From the NCBI RefSeq assembly GCF_030867145.1, contig NC_134433.1, positions 8,569,216-8,633,215 on the forward strand: a DNA stretch of 64,000 nucleotides, given 5' to 3'. The number at the start of each line of letters is the position of its first letter. Within the stretch, counting starts at the first letter, position 1. Shown piece after piece: positions 26,901 through 41,900 of this stretch. The notes beneath the pieces are model-generated. The model was given only the letters and a program-made list of their open reading frames with translations. It made no database searches and was not told the origin of the DNA. Origin of the DNA: Opisthocomus hoazin (taxonomy: Eukaryota > Chordata > Aves > Opisthocomiformes > Opisthocomidae). A program made the translations under genes and the position numbers.

Positions 26901-29900
26901 TTGATGAAAATGCAGTCCTAAGAAAGGCACACTGGCAAACTATCAGGTGATTTCAGAAGGGTAGCTCATATTCCATAAGAAGAATCAGACCTATTATGCA
27001 CTTTCCTACGATACCCCTACCTCCTGTGTGTTTCCTGCCTGTACTTCCTGTGTTTTCTTCTCCAGACGAGTCTGGAGAAAAAGTTCCTGGAAGTACAGAG
27101 ATATTTAGTATCGACCTTTATCCAGACTTCTTTTCCTTCAAAATGCTTTATATAGGTTTTCTAATTTGCAGCTGAATTTATTCCTCCATACACAATTACT
27201 TTTCTTTAAGTTTTATAACAAATATCACTCATTTCACATACTCCTTGGCTATGTCTTAGCTCTTGGATTTATGCATCCCACTGTCAAAGTCTTTCCACTG
27301 ATACAACTTTGGCAGACCTTGCCTTTGCAATCCTTCTTCTGCAATTCCAAGACTGTTGCAGTAACAGTCCATAGACTACAGAAACGATGCTGTATGCCAG
27401 TCTTTGCTGGAAAGCAAGCAACACACCTTTTATTAGAGAACTTTGGGCCAAACACAAACTGAAACGAGTTCATTAAAATGGGTAGCGATATTTCACAGTG
27501 CAGCTTTTTGCCAAGCCACCTGACAATAAGGACTAACAATGTCAAATCTTGCAGCCACCAGAAAATATTAGCCCTTCATCGTCTTCTTTCAAGCTAATAC
27601 TCTGAACTCTTGGAAGATCCAAATCCATCAAGCACCTTCCTTTCTTTTTTCCTCCCTGATTCCATACAAATAAACTTCAAATGTGCTATTGCTTAACTTA
27701 GAATTGCAGTCTGTGAAGTGATCAAAGCAGTACTCACAGAAGAATTGTAGGCAAGTGCAGAAGTGCAGTTGAATCCTGCCATACAGCGATAACGGCATGA
27801 ACTTATGTGAATTCTGTCAGTTGTGCCACAGCTAGCAAGAGATAGTGCAGGTTAAACCGAAACAGGAAGCAGACAAAAAACAAAGAGATTTATTTAAATC
27901 CTGGCTGATACTTTAAATATAACAAGATGCAAATACAACCGTTAGAGCAGAAGGTACTGAACACTTCCAAACTGTTCCTAGATACCATCAATGGAATAGA
28001 TGACTATCTGTCTTTATACATCAAATGAGAGATTGGTCTATCTCCCTTATAGGAATCTTGTGATGTTTAGCACTTTTAAAGTGTCATTTCCAGTTCTCCT
28101 TTCTCTTCATACTTTTTCCAAGTTATTTAATCTCTACAAGCCCCTGAGAACAAGAGCATGTCATGCCTAGTGCGAGAAAAGAGAGTAAAATTCATCTTTA
28201 GGAAATAAGCTATGCTCTCAACCTAGAGTTTGAAGGAGTAGGAATTAATGAAAAATTATCCATGATAAGAAAATGTGATGTTCAGTGGCTAAGGCCTCAT
28301 ACTCCAGAGTGTAATTATTTCATACAGAATTGTGTTAACATTAGAGTCGCAACTTTGTTAGCTTTTCTTTCCTAACGTCTTGTGCGGATGGCAGTTGTAG
28401 GGTCACCAGAAAAAATTTAACCCAGTCAGTTTTGGAAGGTAATAAATCATTGTACAGATTGTATCAAGGTATTCTGTCTAAGATCAATATCAATTTTACT
28501 TTCTCATGCAGAATAAATGCAGTATGGTTGAATAGGTGGCATACTAAGCCATCCAACTGCAAAACAACTGCAATCAATAAAGAGGAGAGAGCTGCATGTT
28601 CTTTTCTCCAAAACCAGTGGAGACATCCTAGAAGTACAGCACACGGCAAGGGAGAAGGGCTGAGGATGGCAGGAAAAGAATAGAGCAAAGCTCTATTTAA
28701 AGCTTATCCTTCTGTTCCTACCATCTCTCACTATTCCTCATACTGTCTCAAGTCCTATTTTAAATTAATATAGAAAAGTTTTCCACTAAATTTGTGCAAT
28801 CATGTTTGTGGCATGCCCATTCTAAGCCATTAAGTGTACCTAGAAAAGAGTGAAACATTGTATTTTATTGCTGTCACCTTCTCCAGGATCCCCAACTTTT
28901 TTAACAGACAACACTTAAAGTTGGTCTCCAAAGGATACAACCAGATTTATTTCCCAAATTTTAAGGGGATTTTGCTTTGTAGATGACTGTTTACATTCCT
29001 ACCTAAAGCTAATATGAAAGAATTAGATTGTAATCAATGTTAGTGCCAAACACACATTCTGCTTTTAAATAGTCATATGCATCAACAAAAAAGTAGGGAA
29101 TCAGTATGACTGGACCATATCTGATCAACGATTTCTGTCTTTTTGAAAAGAACCACACCAGGGAGATGTAGCAGAGACAAGAGCTGCAGAATGCCTCCTT
29201 GAAAGGCAAGTTGCAGGGCAGGACTGCATCCTGATGCAGCACTACCATCAAAGAGAAGTCTGTTTAAATCTAAGTTACTGCAACACCAAACATTGCCCAA
29301 GGTTCCCAGTCACAGGGTTCAGTCACGACTTTCCAAAGCACCTGCTGCACTGCAGAGAGCACATGACTTTCATCTTGTTTTGGAGACAGGAACAGATCTA
29401 GACAGACCCTCCTCTGAAACAGCAAAGCCAGGTAATTTTTCTGTCTTTTCAAAGGTAGTCTTCAAAATCAAGAACCAGGTGTCCAGAAAGAGGACAGAAA
29501 TCTCATAGCATTTCAGTCCATCTACCCCAACAGAAACCCTGAAAGTTCTGCCATATTTCCATGTTAGCTTGAGAATTCATGTTCTTTGAAACATTCCTTC
29601 CAGCTTTGGCCATAAATGACTAAACCTGTCTTGCTCCCTTTCATTATCTGCTCAAGACGGTGGAAAGCACCATACAGAAACTCCTGTAATTGCACACTGA
29701 TGCATTTATGCTTTTTTGCTTCAGTGGCATCTGCACTGTGAAGCAATGGAGACAGGTTTGGTAAGGTCAGCACGCCTGAGTAGACAGTGACTGGAAAGCC
29801 AGTTTCCTGCTGGTGTCCCACACAAATGGAAGATTTGTTTCAGTGGGACCTTCAAATTAGATGCACCAGCTGGCACGCCACTCCAGTTCTCCCACCGTAT

Positions 29901-32900
29901 GCTTAGTGTCAGATCTTGTTTAGAAAGCAAGGAGGGGCATGGCTGGTGCCTGAAAAGGCAAGAGTTGAGCAGCGCTAATGGTAAAAGTAGTGGAAGAATC
30001 AGGTGCTTAGATTACGTACAATGTATCACCACTGCACATTGCTGACACTACATGTTGGAATACCTGAATCAAGCACATCAAACAAAAGACAAAATGGGAA
30101 AGTCTCTGGTTAGAAGACCAACTGGTCTGCTCATGAGAAGAAACTCAAGGAACACAGTTCTCCATATCCTGACTCAGCAGTTCCTCCCAGATAACACGCT
30201 GCTTGAAAACAGAATGCTGTTTACAAGGAGACAAACATTTTAAACACATTCCTTTTTATCAGTCCTAATAAAAGGTATGGTTTAGTAATTCAGAACTGAT
30301 ATATTGATTCACTCATCTAACACAGACTGGGAAACTGCTGTTCTACACCTTTAATGACAAAAAAAGAACTGAAGAACATATTCAGAGCAGGGCTATGTGG
30401 GAACCTGAGAAGCAGAAAAAGAAAATGGCTAATTTTTTTGGCACTTGGATCTCCACTCTTGAATCTAAAAATAATCTTCAATTTCACATTTTTATTTGTG
30501 TACACACACTTAGACATGCAAATCCACTTATTTTTTCCCATGATGTAAAGGCGTTTTTCCACAGGAATACACATTCCTGAGGAGTCCAAAGGAAAACCTC
30601 TTTGAATAAGTGTTATTCTTAGAAGTAAAAAAACTGCAGAAGTACCCTTTTGCAGAGAACTGTTGATTACTGTAATTAACTTTACTTGGATCCTCTTATT
30701 TATGCTAATCACGGTAATTGTGGCTATGGAGTCACAGGAAAAAAGCTTGCAGACTTTCCATAGCTGTTACCAAATTATAGTTAAAATAAGGTTTACATAC
30801 AGTTCCCTCTCACAGGGAGTTTTTGCAACTATTCATCATTCCTAGGAAGCTTCTGTTTTTTGCTTTACTGAGAAAGGAATTTAAGTGATTTATACGTCAG
30901 TTTGCGTTGCCAAAAGCTTGACTTTGAAGATCAGGTAGTGATTCGGGGCTTTGAAAGCAATGGCTAAATTAATCTTAGCAAGAACTGTGCATATTGTACA
31001 GTCACAAGTACACCAATCTTTAAGTATTCAGAGAGCAAAAATAAATAAGAATACAAAATTAGTCATATAGCATTAAAAATTAACATAAGATTGAGGCTTC
31101 CTTTAACTACATTTTTGGATAAGGGACGCTAGCTTCATGCAGCTAACTATTCTCTTCTGTGGTGTGGGCAGACTCTACAGCTCCTGAGGCCCCATTTATC
31201 AGGCTCTGCCTGCCCGCCCTTTTCACCGGGCCAAGCAATGCACAGCGCGACTCTCGCAGGACAAGACCGCAGGTGCGGACAGCGTGAGAGCAACATGCAC
31301 AGTGCTGAGCTGGCAGGCCACCTTGTCGCAAGTCACTGAAATCTCTTCATGGTCTAGAAGATTGCACAGAATTCCGAAAAAGTCACCCCTCTCCCCCTTC
31401 CCTACCTCCCCAGGTTCCCAGAAGACATTTTGCTAACGATAGGCAGATTGGCACTTACAAAAGTGGAAAGGATGTTCGTCTGGGCCACCATCAGAGCTAC
31501 GTAGAGGCACAGAGCAGAAATGAACATGCTTGTGGCACAGACCAGAGGATCAGCTTTGTTGTTTATCTTTCTTAATCTTCTTGCAGCTTCTGCCCCAGCA
31601 ATGACACCCAAGATTCCCGTCCCAATGGTGATGCCTCCAAATATTAGGCTGGTGAGAAAGCAAAGGATTAACTTGAGCATAGGAAGACCATACTGTGGAA
31701 AAAAAAAATGTTAGCTTATACCTTTAATTGGAGAGGAATCTTTAATGGGGAACTTGAATTTTATTCCACTTGATCTAACCCTCCCACTCCTTCTAAATGG
31801 ATTTAATCCCAAGCCTCAGTTGAAGCTGTGCCTCTACAGCTGAGGCTTTACCCTGTGGAGCAGGTATTTTCCCATTTACAGAGCAGGTGTTATGCACGCA
31901 GGCACCAGGAGGACACTTCTCAGTATGATCTGGCTTGGACATCCAGTGATTTAGAGGCGACACAGTCAGCTTGGTTACCTTGTGAACCAATCTACTCAGT
32001 CATCCCTAAAACACAGATTGAATAACTCTGTATCACAATCTGCTGTCTTGGAAGAGATCCTATCTCGTGGAATTCTATACATCTAAATTATAACCCTCTA
32101 GTTAGCACAGCTGAGATGACTCACTTCTCTGACTACGGGAAACATCTACCACTTCCCAAAAGAGTTCAAAGAATACTGAATAGTTAACTAGTGGGAGGTC
32201 TACGTAGTATTTTCTGAACGCAGAATTTCAAATGCCACTCAGCTTTGTGTGTCTGCAAATGCAAATGTGTTCTCCAGGCATGACAAGTTCGTGTTTTAGA
32301 AGTATGTGTTTGAATAGCTTAGCAGATTCAGCTTCCAAAGGCCTTCCATATATGCTTTTCTCTCTGTCCCAAATGAGATCCTAATGACAAAGCAAGTCTC
32401 TTGCAACGAGACCAGTGGTGCCCCTGATTGTTTAATGCATCATAATTCTCCTGAAGCAAACAGGGACAAGAGCACTGTGTTCTGAGCACAAGTGCTTCGA
32501 AATATTTCAGAGTTCTACATTGTAAGTTTTGTACGTTTTCCTAAGCTTTCTCTGACTGCAAAGCAAAGTAACCAGCTAGGATATATCTATTCCTTTAAAC
32601 TACAGTGCATCTACTTTTAAATTTATTTCCGGCTGATCAGGAAAAACTCAGTAATCCTACAAGGAAAACAAAAGTATTGCTACACAAGATAACAAACTTT
32701 AAGCATATTTGTACTCTCCCTCTCAGTTCCTAAGGATTCTGATCCATCACTCACTATAGCTTGATAAGGGCAATATAGATTGTCACTAGGCAGAATAACT
32801 ATCTTAGAGATTTATCTGGGAGAGGCAAGTTCCAAGGTGACATTAGCTGTTCGAAGCATTCATGGAATTGTGTTTAGAAGATTCATGTGTGGTAAACTGC

Positions 32901-35900
32901 AGTTGAAATAAACCTACAGCTGGAAGAGAAGGGAACAGCCCAAACTAAATCCAAGCACAGTTCAGCTGACAGGGAATAGAAAAGTACAGAAGCCTAGTCC
33001 TGGGGAAATGCTGCTATGGGATCTTTTAGGGTCTGAGAATGCTCACGTATCTGCCTGATCTGTTTGAAAGTGTCCACACAAAGACCTGAATAAAAACTTC
33101 GTACTGCCTATTTATCTACCTTGAAAGGACTGAGATCAGAGTTGGCTGTGGTGCCATCTGAATTTGTGTTTCCAGGGACTCTAAGTGACAGAACCCTGAT
33201 CCTTAAAGAAAGCCTGCAACTGCTGAACAGCCAGAGGCGAAAATGTCCTTAAAGTATCCTTGGGCAGGTCTGGGTATGCACAGCTCAGTTCTTCCAGCAC
33301 CATCAGCTACAGGTCTGACATAGTTGTTTATATGATGTTTCTTTACATACCCCTGGAATAACAGTCTAAAACCAGCCTTCTGCTGTTTCTGGCACTAGCT
33401 TATGCCAAGGTTATTTTTACAGCATCCCGTAAGAAGCAGTACATGAGGTTAAACTATCAGGTGCTCCGCTTTACCTCCCTGAAGACCATGTCTGCTCTAG
33501 CAACGTTACTGTGGAATAATAATTCAGAAGGTGGATCAGAAAACAAAATATAGACTAACAGCTTCAGCTTTATAAAGGAAGTATTTAACCTGTATCTGTT
33601 ACCAGGTACAGCTGAAAAGTTTACACTGTTCACATTGTTCAGCTTCCCTTCCCTGCCTACCCTGAGCCAGAGTCCTGAGTTCACTCTCTCCCTCAGCACT
33701 GTTCTCTGTTAAGTAATGTGCCAACAGTGGCAGCCACGGAAGGACAATTGCATTTCCCATTGAAGGACTGGTGGATGACCATCCAATCACACTGCAACTT
33801 GGAAACCACTTTTGAGTTGACTTGGTTATTGCAAAGCAAAAGAACTCAATTACCAGAGGACACACTCAAGTTATGGCCACTGCTTTTCTCTTTGTCTTTA
33901 CCTGGAAAGACAGTGTAGGAAGCACTTCGTTCTTGGAAATCCATCATGAAGGCAGAGACTGAAACCAGATTTGGGATATCTCCAGAAGAAAGGTAAGGAA
34001 CTTGTATGGAGGCCACTGGTAGGGAGCCAGTACGTAGAAGAGAAGTGTCCCAGCACTCACTGTTATTGAGGGTAGCCATGAAGACTCAAGTGGAACACTG
34101 AATATATTTTTCTGTTCTGAATAACACACTGTAAGGAAAAAAATTCTCTTCCTAGCTGGGGAAAAGTGATCTCCAAAAAGTTGCATTATGATTACTTCAG
34201 AGTCCTGTCCCGTTGTGAATTCCCCTTGCCCATCCAACATTTGATACTTATTCATGAATCTTTATTGGTCTGGACATCCTCTGTAAACAGAGCTCTGCCG
34301 GTAGTTATTCACAAGACCAAATTATCCGGTTGTTATGTAATGATATGATACTAGACCAAATTCATCAACCTTGCTTTATGCTGGCAGGCACAATGACCTG
34401 GCCAACATGGCAGGAGTTTCAAAACCAGACTAACAAGAAGGTAAGAGGAAAGTTACCAAAACACAGGATCTAAACATACTTAAATGGGTATGTAAGTAGC
34501 TTGGGATGCACAGTCGACTGTCAACTGAAGAGCCCTTGCTAAAGCTGCCCCTTTTCCCACAAGTGTTCCTGTTACTGCTTCTTTCCACTTTACTTAAATA
34601 GGGCTGGCAGCATCCTTCCAGTTAACCAAGCGATTATAAACAAACAAATGGGAGCATCTCAGCATGCCTGGAAACAATTTAGTTTAACCTTCACAGGCAA
34701 TCGCCTTCACCAGAACTGGTCACAGTCACAACCTGCCTTCAGCCTTTGGAAACAACCTGTGACTGAGCATTGTGTGGTGTTTCCAGGTGTGTTCCCACAG
34801 CTGTGTGCCCCTCACCTGTTAGATGAATTGCACGATTCTTGGAGGCATGGTGGCACAATGCCCTGGACAACCTGAGCCCTGTAAAGGAACAGCGGTACCC
34901 ACATTCCCAGGGCTCCAGTAACGAAGGCCATGGCAGTCAGACCCAGCGAGGACCAGACAAAACTCCAACTGAAAGTCAAAAGCAAGAAATGAGAGACACT
35001 AGAAAGCATGGGGTGTGAGTAAAAAGGGAAAGCCTACCTGCAGTATCCAGGCTTTCAAGCAGCAACAAAACGATTCATTCAGACATCTTACAATCAAAAT
35101 GCACACCCTGAAGATAGGAATTTTGATGAGGTTTTATCTATGACCTTCAACAGTAAGGCACTAATTAGAGCCAAGAGCATGACCTACAGATTTCATGTTA
35201 AATCCCAGTCCTAGTATCTTGCAGATTGCATTGCCAATTTTTGCTAAAACAATTGCTGTGAAATTGTTGACAGCAGAACTACAACAACAGAAAGTGGGCA
35301 AGAATTTAAGGGCTTAGTAGCTAAGTGGAAGTGTTCTATGTGCAAGTCTAAATGCCTCAGGATGGTTTTAAGTTGTTTGTAACAATATAAATGAGTAACA
35401 TCTGGGTCTTCCAGACTGTTCAGATGCAGTGGCTGAAGCGCTCCTCAACTCTACCTGAGTAAGTAAAAATAGACTCCCAGTCTGCACAGAGAGTTTTCAG
35501 ACAAAAGGAGAGCATCTTTAAAAACTGACCAAATCTTTTCTCCTTCCTGCCCTATTCTAGGAGAAAATTAACTTTGCACTGCTCTCTTTCTAGTTGATAG
35601 TTTAGGAGAAAGTCCCTTTTGAGGTCAATAGGGAGGTATGAAATCTTAAGACTATGTAAAAGTGTTGCAAATGACCAGGTGACCACCAGACCAGAGGATT
35701 TCTTAAGATATGAACCTAATTGTTCATCTTCTAAAGATAAAGAGCTCTTGGATTTGATTAAAAGTGGAGCCACCTGGTTTTTGGCAGTATGTCCACAAGC
35801 TTTGGAAATCAATTGCTTAAAGGAAAAGAAAATTAATATCCATTTTTACAACATTGCTGGAGGTTGTAAGGAACATCTTTGTAGCAAAGCAGCTTTGACA

Positions 35901-38900
35901 TTAGTCTAGTTGTCAAAATGTCAAAGGTTCATTTTTGATTCAGGGAGGTTCATTCTTTACTGACTTCAGACTGTACTGCCTACAAATTGCGATCCTGCAA
36001 ACCGGATTTCTAACGCACTTGCTGCTCTGGATGCAGACAGGAGGCAAATCTAACGGCCAGTCAGAAGACGCTGGATCCCCTGGAACGCTCCACAGACAGC
36101 CCAGGTCCCAGGATCACGACATCACATCACAGCAGCAGGAAAGCGAGAGGCGGGTGCCCGGGGAAGCAGCCTGCGGCCGCCGAGCGGGGGGCGGGGCGAG
36201 GGGCGGGGCCGCGGAGCCGGCGGTGGGGCGGGCGCAGAGCGGCCCCTGCTGGCAGCCGAGCGGGCCCGTCCCCGGGCAGCGCTGCCACCGGCTGCAGCGC
36301 AAGGAGGGCGGGCACCCCGCTGCCAGCCGAGCCGCGCTTCGTGCTGCCGGGCAGCGGGTGCGAGCGCTGGTTTTCGTGCAGTGAGAAGGGCGGGCTCTCT
36401 GCCGGCCAGCGGGCTGGCTGTTCAAAACACCCTGCAGTTACTTTACAAACCGTACTGGGGTCCTACAGACTTTGACCTCTTGTACCCGAGGCACAGCGGG
36501 CTCGCAAGCACCTGTAAAAACTGACCGAGACACACCGATCCGATCTTCCTCAGGCACGGAGAGTTACAAAGTTACGCCTGAAAAATACGCACTTTTACCA
36601 ATCCAGCTTACCCTACATCTTAAAGCACCAGGGAAGGGGAAACTTGGAAGAAAGCAGGATTTAAACAGGAGCACACTGCCCTCATAACTTTGTCTCCTTG
36701 CCCCTCCTCAAAATGGGAGCATAGCATAAGCAAAAAAATATTTTATCTCTTGCGTAGCATTCCTGTAAAAGAGCGAAAGATTTTTGCTAATGGTGATTCA
36801 ATCATCTTGTATACAGCACGCGATACAAAGAAGCAGAGCAGGGTTTGATGGCCACATTTCTGAGAATGGAGTGGGTGTTCTTCAATGGAGGAAACTTGTT
36901 GCTAAAATCACTTACTTCTTGGCAAGCGATATGACATCCTGATACCAAGTAGTCTTGGCCGTTCTCTGTACGCCCGGTTTCTCGGCTGCTACTCGTATTG
37001 TACCGGAGATGCTCAGTGCTCTGTGGGCTGCTGTCCTTCTCTGGGTCCTGTGAGGAACCAGTAGAATCAGTAGAACCAGTGCTAGACCTCCCATGCAAGG
37101 AGTGACCTGTAGATACAAAGCTGGTTAGATCAAGGATATCTTTTTTCTTACAGTGAAAACTCCACAGCAGTTCAAATTCAGTGTTAGAATTACATATTGG
37201 AGAATTACAGATATGTTCAGAAACGGATGTGACTTGCTGTCTGTAGGTCACATTTGTAACGAAGCAGAGTGATTCTGGCGATTTATGGTGACCTCCCCAT
37301 CATAACATACATGATCGCTCCCTCTGATGTCGGAGAAAAACATCTGAAGAAAGAAAACTCTACCGTAGTACTCTGCCCACAAATGCAAGAAGCACTGATG
37401 CGGCCATCAGCGTTGTCTGAATCACATCAGACTGTTATTCCAGTAAACGCTCTTCCCCACTCATCCTGTACTTTCTACTTAATTTTATAGGTAAGTTAGG
37501 AGGATCTGACAAAGTACTTCCAAAGCACTAGGTGCTCAGTATGGAGAGATATCATGATGACATGACCAGAACAGAAGAGGGTTTTTTTTTCTTGAAGCCC
37601 TCAAATAATAGAAGTTGTGTTCCCAAAGCCATTTCATAAAACAATCTCTCTATTTTCCTGAAGAATTATACTGGTGCTATCAGTATACAGATCATTTTAC
37701 CTTCAGTTTCCTCTGTTTGAGGAGGTCTTGGTGCACTGACAACCATTCTAAGTGTGTCCTCAGATAAGAGGAATATCAGCACCTGCCCTGGCTGCTGTAC
37801 AATTTCACCTATACCTGTTTTCCTTCTGCAAGAGCTAGGCACCAATCTTTCCCTTGTTCTGCAGGGAGAGTTCTCTTAAACACCAAGTTCAGGACTAGTC
37901 AGACAGTAGAAAACCCCTCCGCTGTTCACTTCTTCTAACACGATGAACATAAGCAACCCGAACCACAGTGATGATTCTGATTTTAGAGTGAGTGGCTCCA
38001 TCCCACGAGTGAAAGTGAGTTAACTCACCCTGAAAGCCCAGTGCCAGTCACCCGTGACATCTGCCATGCTGGCTGCTAGGACGTAACCAAGACCACTGTA
38101 AGCAACAGAAAGGAATAATCAGTAGGCACCAATGAATTCTTGCTGGCTGAAATGACATGTCTTGCCAGCTAAGGAGAGCACAGAGAAGTATTGTCTCACA
38201 GTTTTCAAAAACAGATGAACAGAAACAACCCTCATGGTCTATGCTAGTCTTCTTGCCAGCCAGTATTATAAAGAGAGTCTAACCTCCTCAGAGCAGACTT
38301 GAGATGGTGGCAGTAATCTCCCAGATTCCTCTTGGAATACATATTCTGTAGAATGACACCGCAAATCCAGATCAGCCCACAAAGCAGATTATTATTATTT
38401 ATTCTTTTCTGTGCTAGCCACAGGAATTAAGCCCTGCAAGAATTCCTTTATTTTTAATCTGCTTTCTGGGCTCAACCTTGGCTGCCTGCTCTAATAAAGA
38501 GCGTGCCTCTGAACCACTTAAAAAGCCCTTCTCCACCTCTTTTTCAGGCACAGTGTCAATTTAGCTAAAAGAGAAGAGAGGAGTGCCAATTCTTCCTTGC
38601 GAAACACTTAATGGAGGGTTCTTGAAAAATTTGTCAAGTAAACAAATATCTGAAAGCTTTTGTTTTCCAAAACCCAGAAACAAATTACCTACCCCTATAC
38701 ACATATTTATTTCAGAATTGATTCAAACATTTATTTAAAGCCTACTGGTTTTCAGAGTTTAGATTCTCCCTAAAAATGCTGGGGGGGGAAAGCAAATTTT
38801 TCTTCAAGGTAAATACAGAAATAAGCCTACCCAGCTCTATTTAAACATGCTAAGCAAGTGACAAATCCTTTTGCAAGAGCCAATGCAGATACACATCAAA

Positions 38901-41900
38901 CTATGTCTAATCAAGGCTCAGGGTATATAGGATTGCAGGCGTGGTCAGACAGAATTTCAAAAGGCAGGTCAGTTACTACCAAGAAAACCAACCTTCCCAC
39001 TGGAATGAAGATATAGAAGATAGATAACATTGTGGTCCTTTTTCCTTCCTCAAACAGGTCTGCAATGATGGTAGGTGCTATTGTGGAATAACTGGCAGTG
39101 CCAATGCCAACTAGTCCTCGTGAAAGAATGAATATCCAGTAATACTGCAGGCAAAAGACATATTATAGTCCAAAAAGCCCATGTAAGAAAGTTTAATAGT
39201 AAAGAGATGCATTTTAGTGGATCAAATGCACCAGAGGAAATAAGAATTAAATTGTCTATATTCCCTCCGCTCACACCTGCTTCCCTCGCACCTCACTGCT
39301 GTGCTTTCTACTTTCTGCACAGTAGTGATTTCTTAGAGTGACAACCAGAGAGAATTACAGGATAGGGTCAAGAGGCCACAAGCTTGCCAAACAAGCTGCT
39401 ACACGGTAAGATCATAACCAGCAAGAATGTGGGACAAAAATAAGATCCCATCAATTGCAACAGTAATGTGTGGCTTCTCCATTGCTGAGGCTGGACTCCA
39501 CCATCCCATAAAGCATTCCTGCACAAAGTCTATTTAGTCCAGGGCTGGGGAGTGAGTGCTTACTGACAGCTTTTCCAAATGTTATCAGACAAGGACTCTG
39601 TCAACTCCTGCAAGACATATGCAGATTGTTTTCACAGTACCTTCTAAAAAGCAACATACCCATTCACTGATGAATGAACTGCCTAATGTTACACCAGACC
39701 AGAAGAAAATACCAGCTCCAAGGATGATTTTCCTATTGTACCGGTCACCGAGGTATCCAAAGACGGGGGCAGCCAGCATGTAACACAAGATGAAGACTGG
39801 AAATCCAAGAAGGAGCAAAGACAATATTGGTCAAATTATTCTTATCATACGTACTCCTCACCCCTCAGACAAACTCAGGTTATTTTTTAGCGCAGAAGTT
39901 AAAGGCAGGCTGAGTTTGTAGAACAAGTAGGTAGCTTGATATTTAGAAAAAGATAAATGCAAATTAAAAAAAAAAAACTTATACAAAAATAAAACAAGTT
40001 CTGTATTTCTTAAGAAATTCCTTCATCTTTTGTGATTCACATACCGTGGGATTTTTGAAGGACTCAGCTCCAGCCCTCCCTGAACCAAAGACTTTCAGTT
40101 TTGCCTTACAGTCAGTCTGACCACAAGTGGAAGTAAGCAAAACCACACACGAGGAGGAACTAGAAGAAATAAGTAACTAGACTCTGTTTTAGGAACAGAT
40201 CACGTAGATGCAAGGCAAAGAAAACTATCTGACCTTAAGAGATTTTGTTACCTGTTTGCAGTAGACCTGTATCCTCATCACTAAGCTTGAAGTATTTCTG
40301 TATATCTAACAGGATCCCTGCAACAGAGTCAGACACTGAATGACAGCAAAGTACCCGGCTCATTCCTTGTAATTCTATTAATTTGCCAACTCAAAGATTT
40401 CTTTCAAGAACAGAGCTTGCAAGAACTGCAGCACATCAAGCTTGCTAGTTTACATGTAAACCATTATTCTAACTCAAGCACAGATACACAGAGAATTAAA
40501 AATTCTTGTCACTATAGATAAAATTCATTATATTCCACTGTATAGGTCTTAGCAGAGTCAGTTTACCCACTATTTCAATCACAACTGTTCTGTTTCTTTT
40601 GCACCACTAGTATGTAAGCACATAAGCAATTTACAGTTCAAAGTTTAATGGACACAATGTCGAACAAAACAGTGGCAAAGTTTTGCAGCCAGGACATTAC
40701 TATCTTCATACAGCTAATCCTAAAATTTTCTTAATGACCTTAAAATGTTAAGACGAGTTTAATTCCCTTCTGTTAAGAACAACTGTTAATATTTTCAGTA
40801 TGTACAGTATTCAAATTAGTGCATGTTGGATTTTTCAGGATGCAAATGGCTACAGTCTTCATTACCCAATGGTGGCTCAATCAGCCCATAGCCAGGGAAA
40901 TACTGCTGTAACTCAGATCACAGCTCCGATCGTGTAATTCTGTTCATATTTCCATGACAATTTTGCAGAGATATAGATAACTGTGCATTTACAAATTAAC
41001 ATTTTTAGTGCTGACAATGACAGACAAACTTAAACAAAAGTGATCATTTCTATTTGTGATTAACAGCTGACAGAAATTCCATCTCCATTTCTAACCATTC
41101 AATAGCTGTGGAGAAAGGCTAGCAGAGTTGTCAAAAAGTGTGAAAGTCAGTCAATGAGCAACAACCTGAGGGAAGACCCATGGACCTGGCACCTCATGGA
41201 TGCATGAATGCTGTTCAGACAAAAAGGTCATTTTCATCTCTACATCATGCCAAGGCTGCAGATCTACCATCTCACCTATCTTGCATTTTGTTGAATAGTA
41301 GAATCATTAAGGTTGGAAAAGACCTCTAAGATCATCAAGTCCAACCATCCACCCAACACCACCATTCCTACTAAACCATATCCCAAAGTGCCATATCTAC
41401 ACATTTTTTAAACACCTCCTGGGATGGTGAATCAACCACCTCCCTGGGCAGCCTGTTCCAGTGCCTGACCACTCTTTCAGTAAAGAAATTTTTCCTCATA
41501 TCCAATCTCAACCTCCCCTGACGCAACTTGAGGCCATTGTCTCTTGTCCTATTGCTGGTTACCTGGGAGAAGAGACCAACCCCTGCCTCACTACAACCTC
41601 CTGTCAGGTAGTTGTAGAGAGCTTCCTCTTCTCCAGACTAAACCACCCCAGCTCCCTCAGCCACTCCTCATCAGACTTGTTCTCCAGATCCTTCACCAGC
41701 TTTGCTGCCCTTCTCTGGACACACTCCAGCCCCTCAGTGTCCTGCTTGTAGTGAGAGGCCCCAAACCTGAACAGTACTTGAGGTGCGGCCTCACCAGTGC
41801 CGAGTACAGGGGCACAATCACCTCCCTACTCCTGCTGGCCACACTATTCCTGCTACAAGCCAGGATGCTGTTGGCCTTCTTGGCCACCTGGGCACACTGC

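Larger units (their letters stand above)
37107..39659 (-). other. SPNS3 introns 5, 4 and 3 (with exons 5 and 4 between)
   Basis: These short introns (37107-38028, 38096-38992, 39145-39659) flank exons 5 and 4. No repeats beyond minor A/T runs and no additional exons were seen. Confidence 0.8.

Noticed and set aside
35935-36384. 149-codon plus-strand frame over the intron 6 CpG island
   Set aside because: It spans AT-rich and GC-rich DNA with no homology. The GC-rich half explains the lack of stops.
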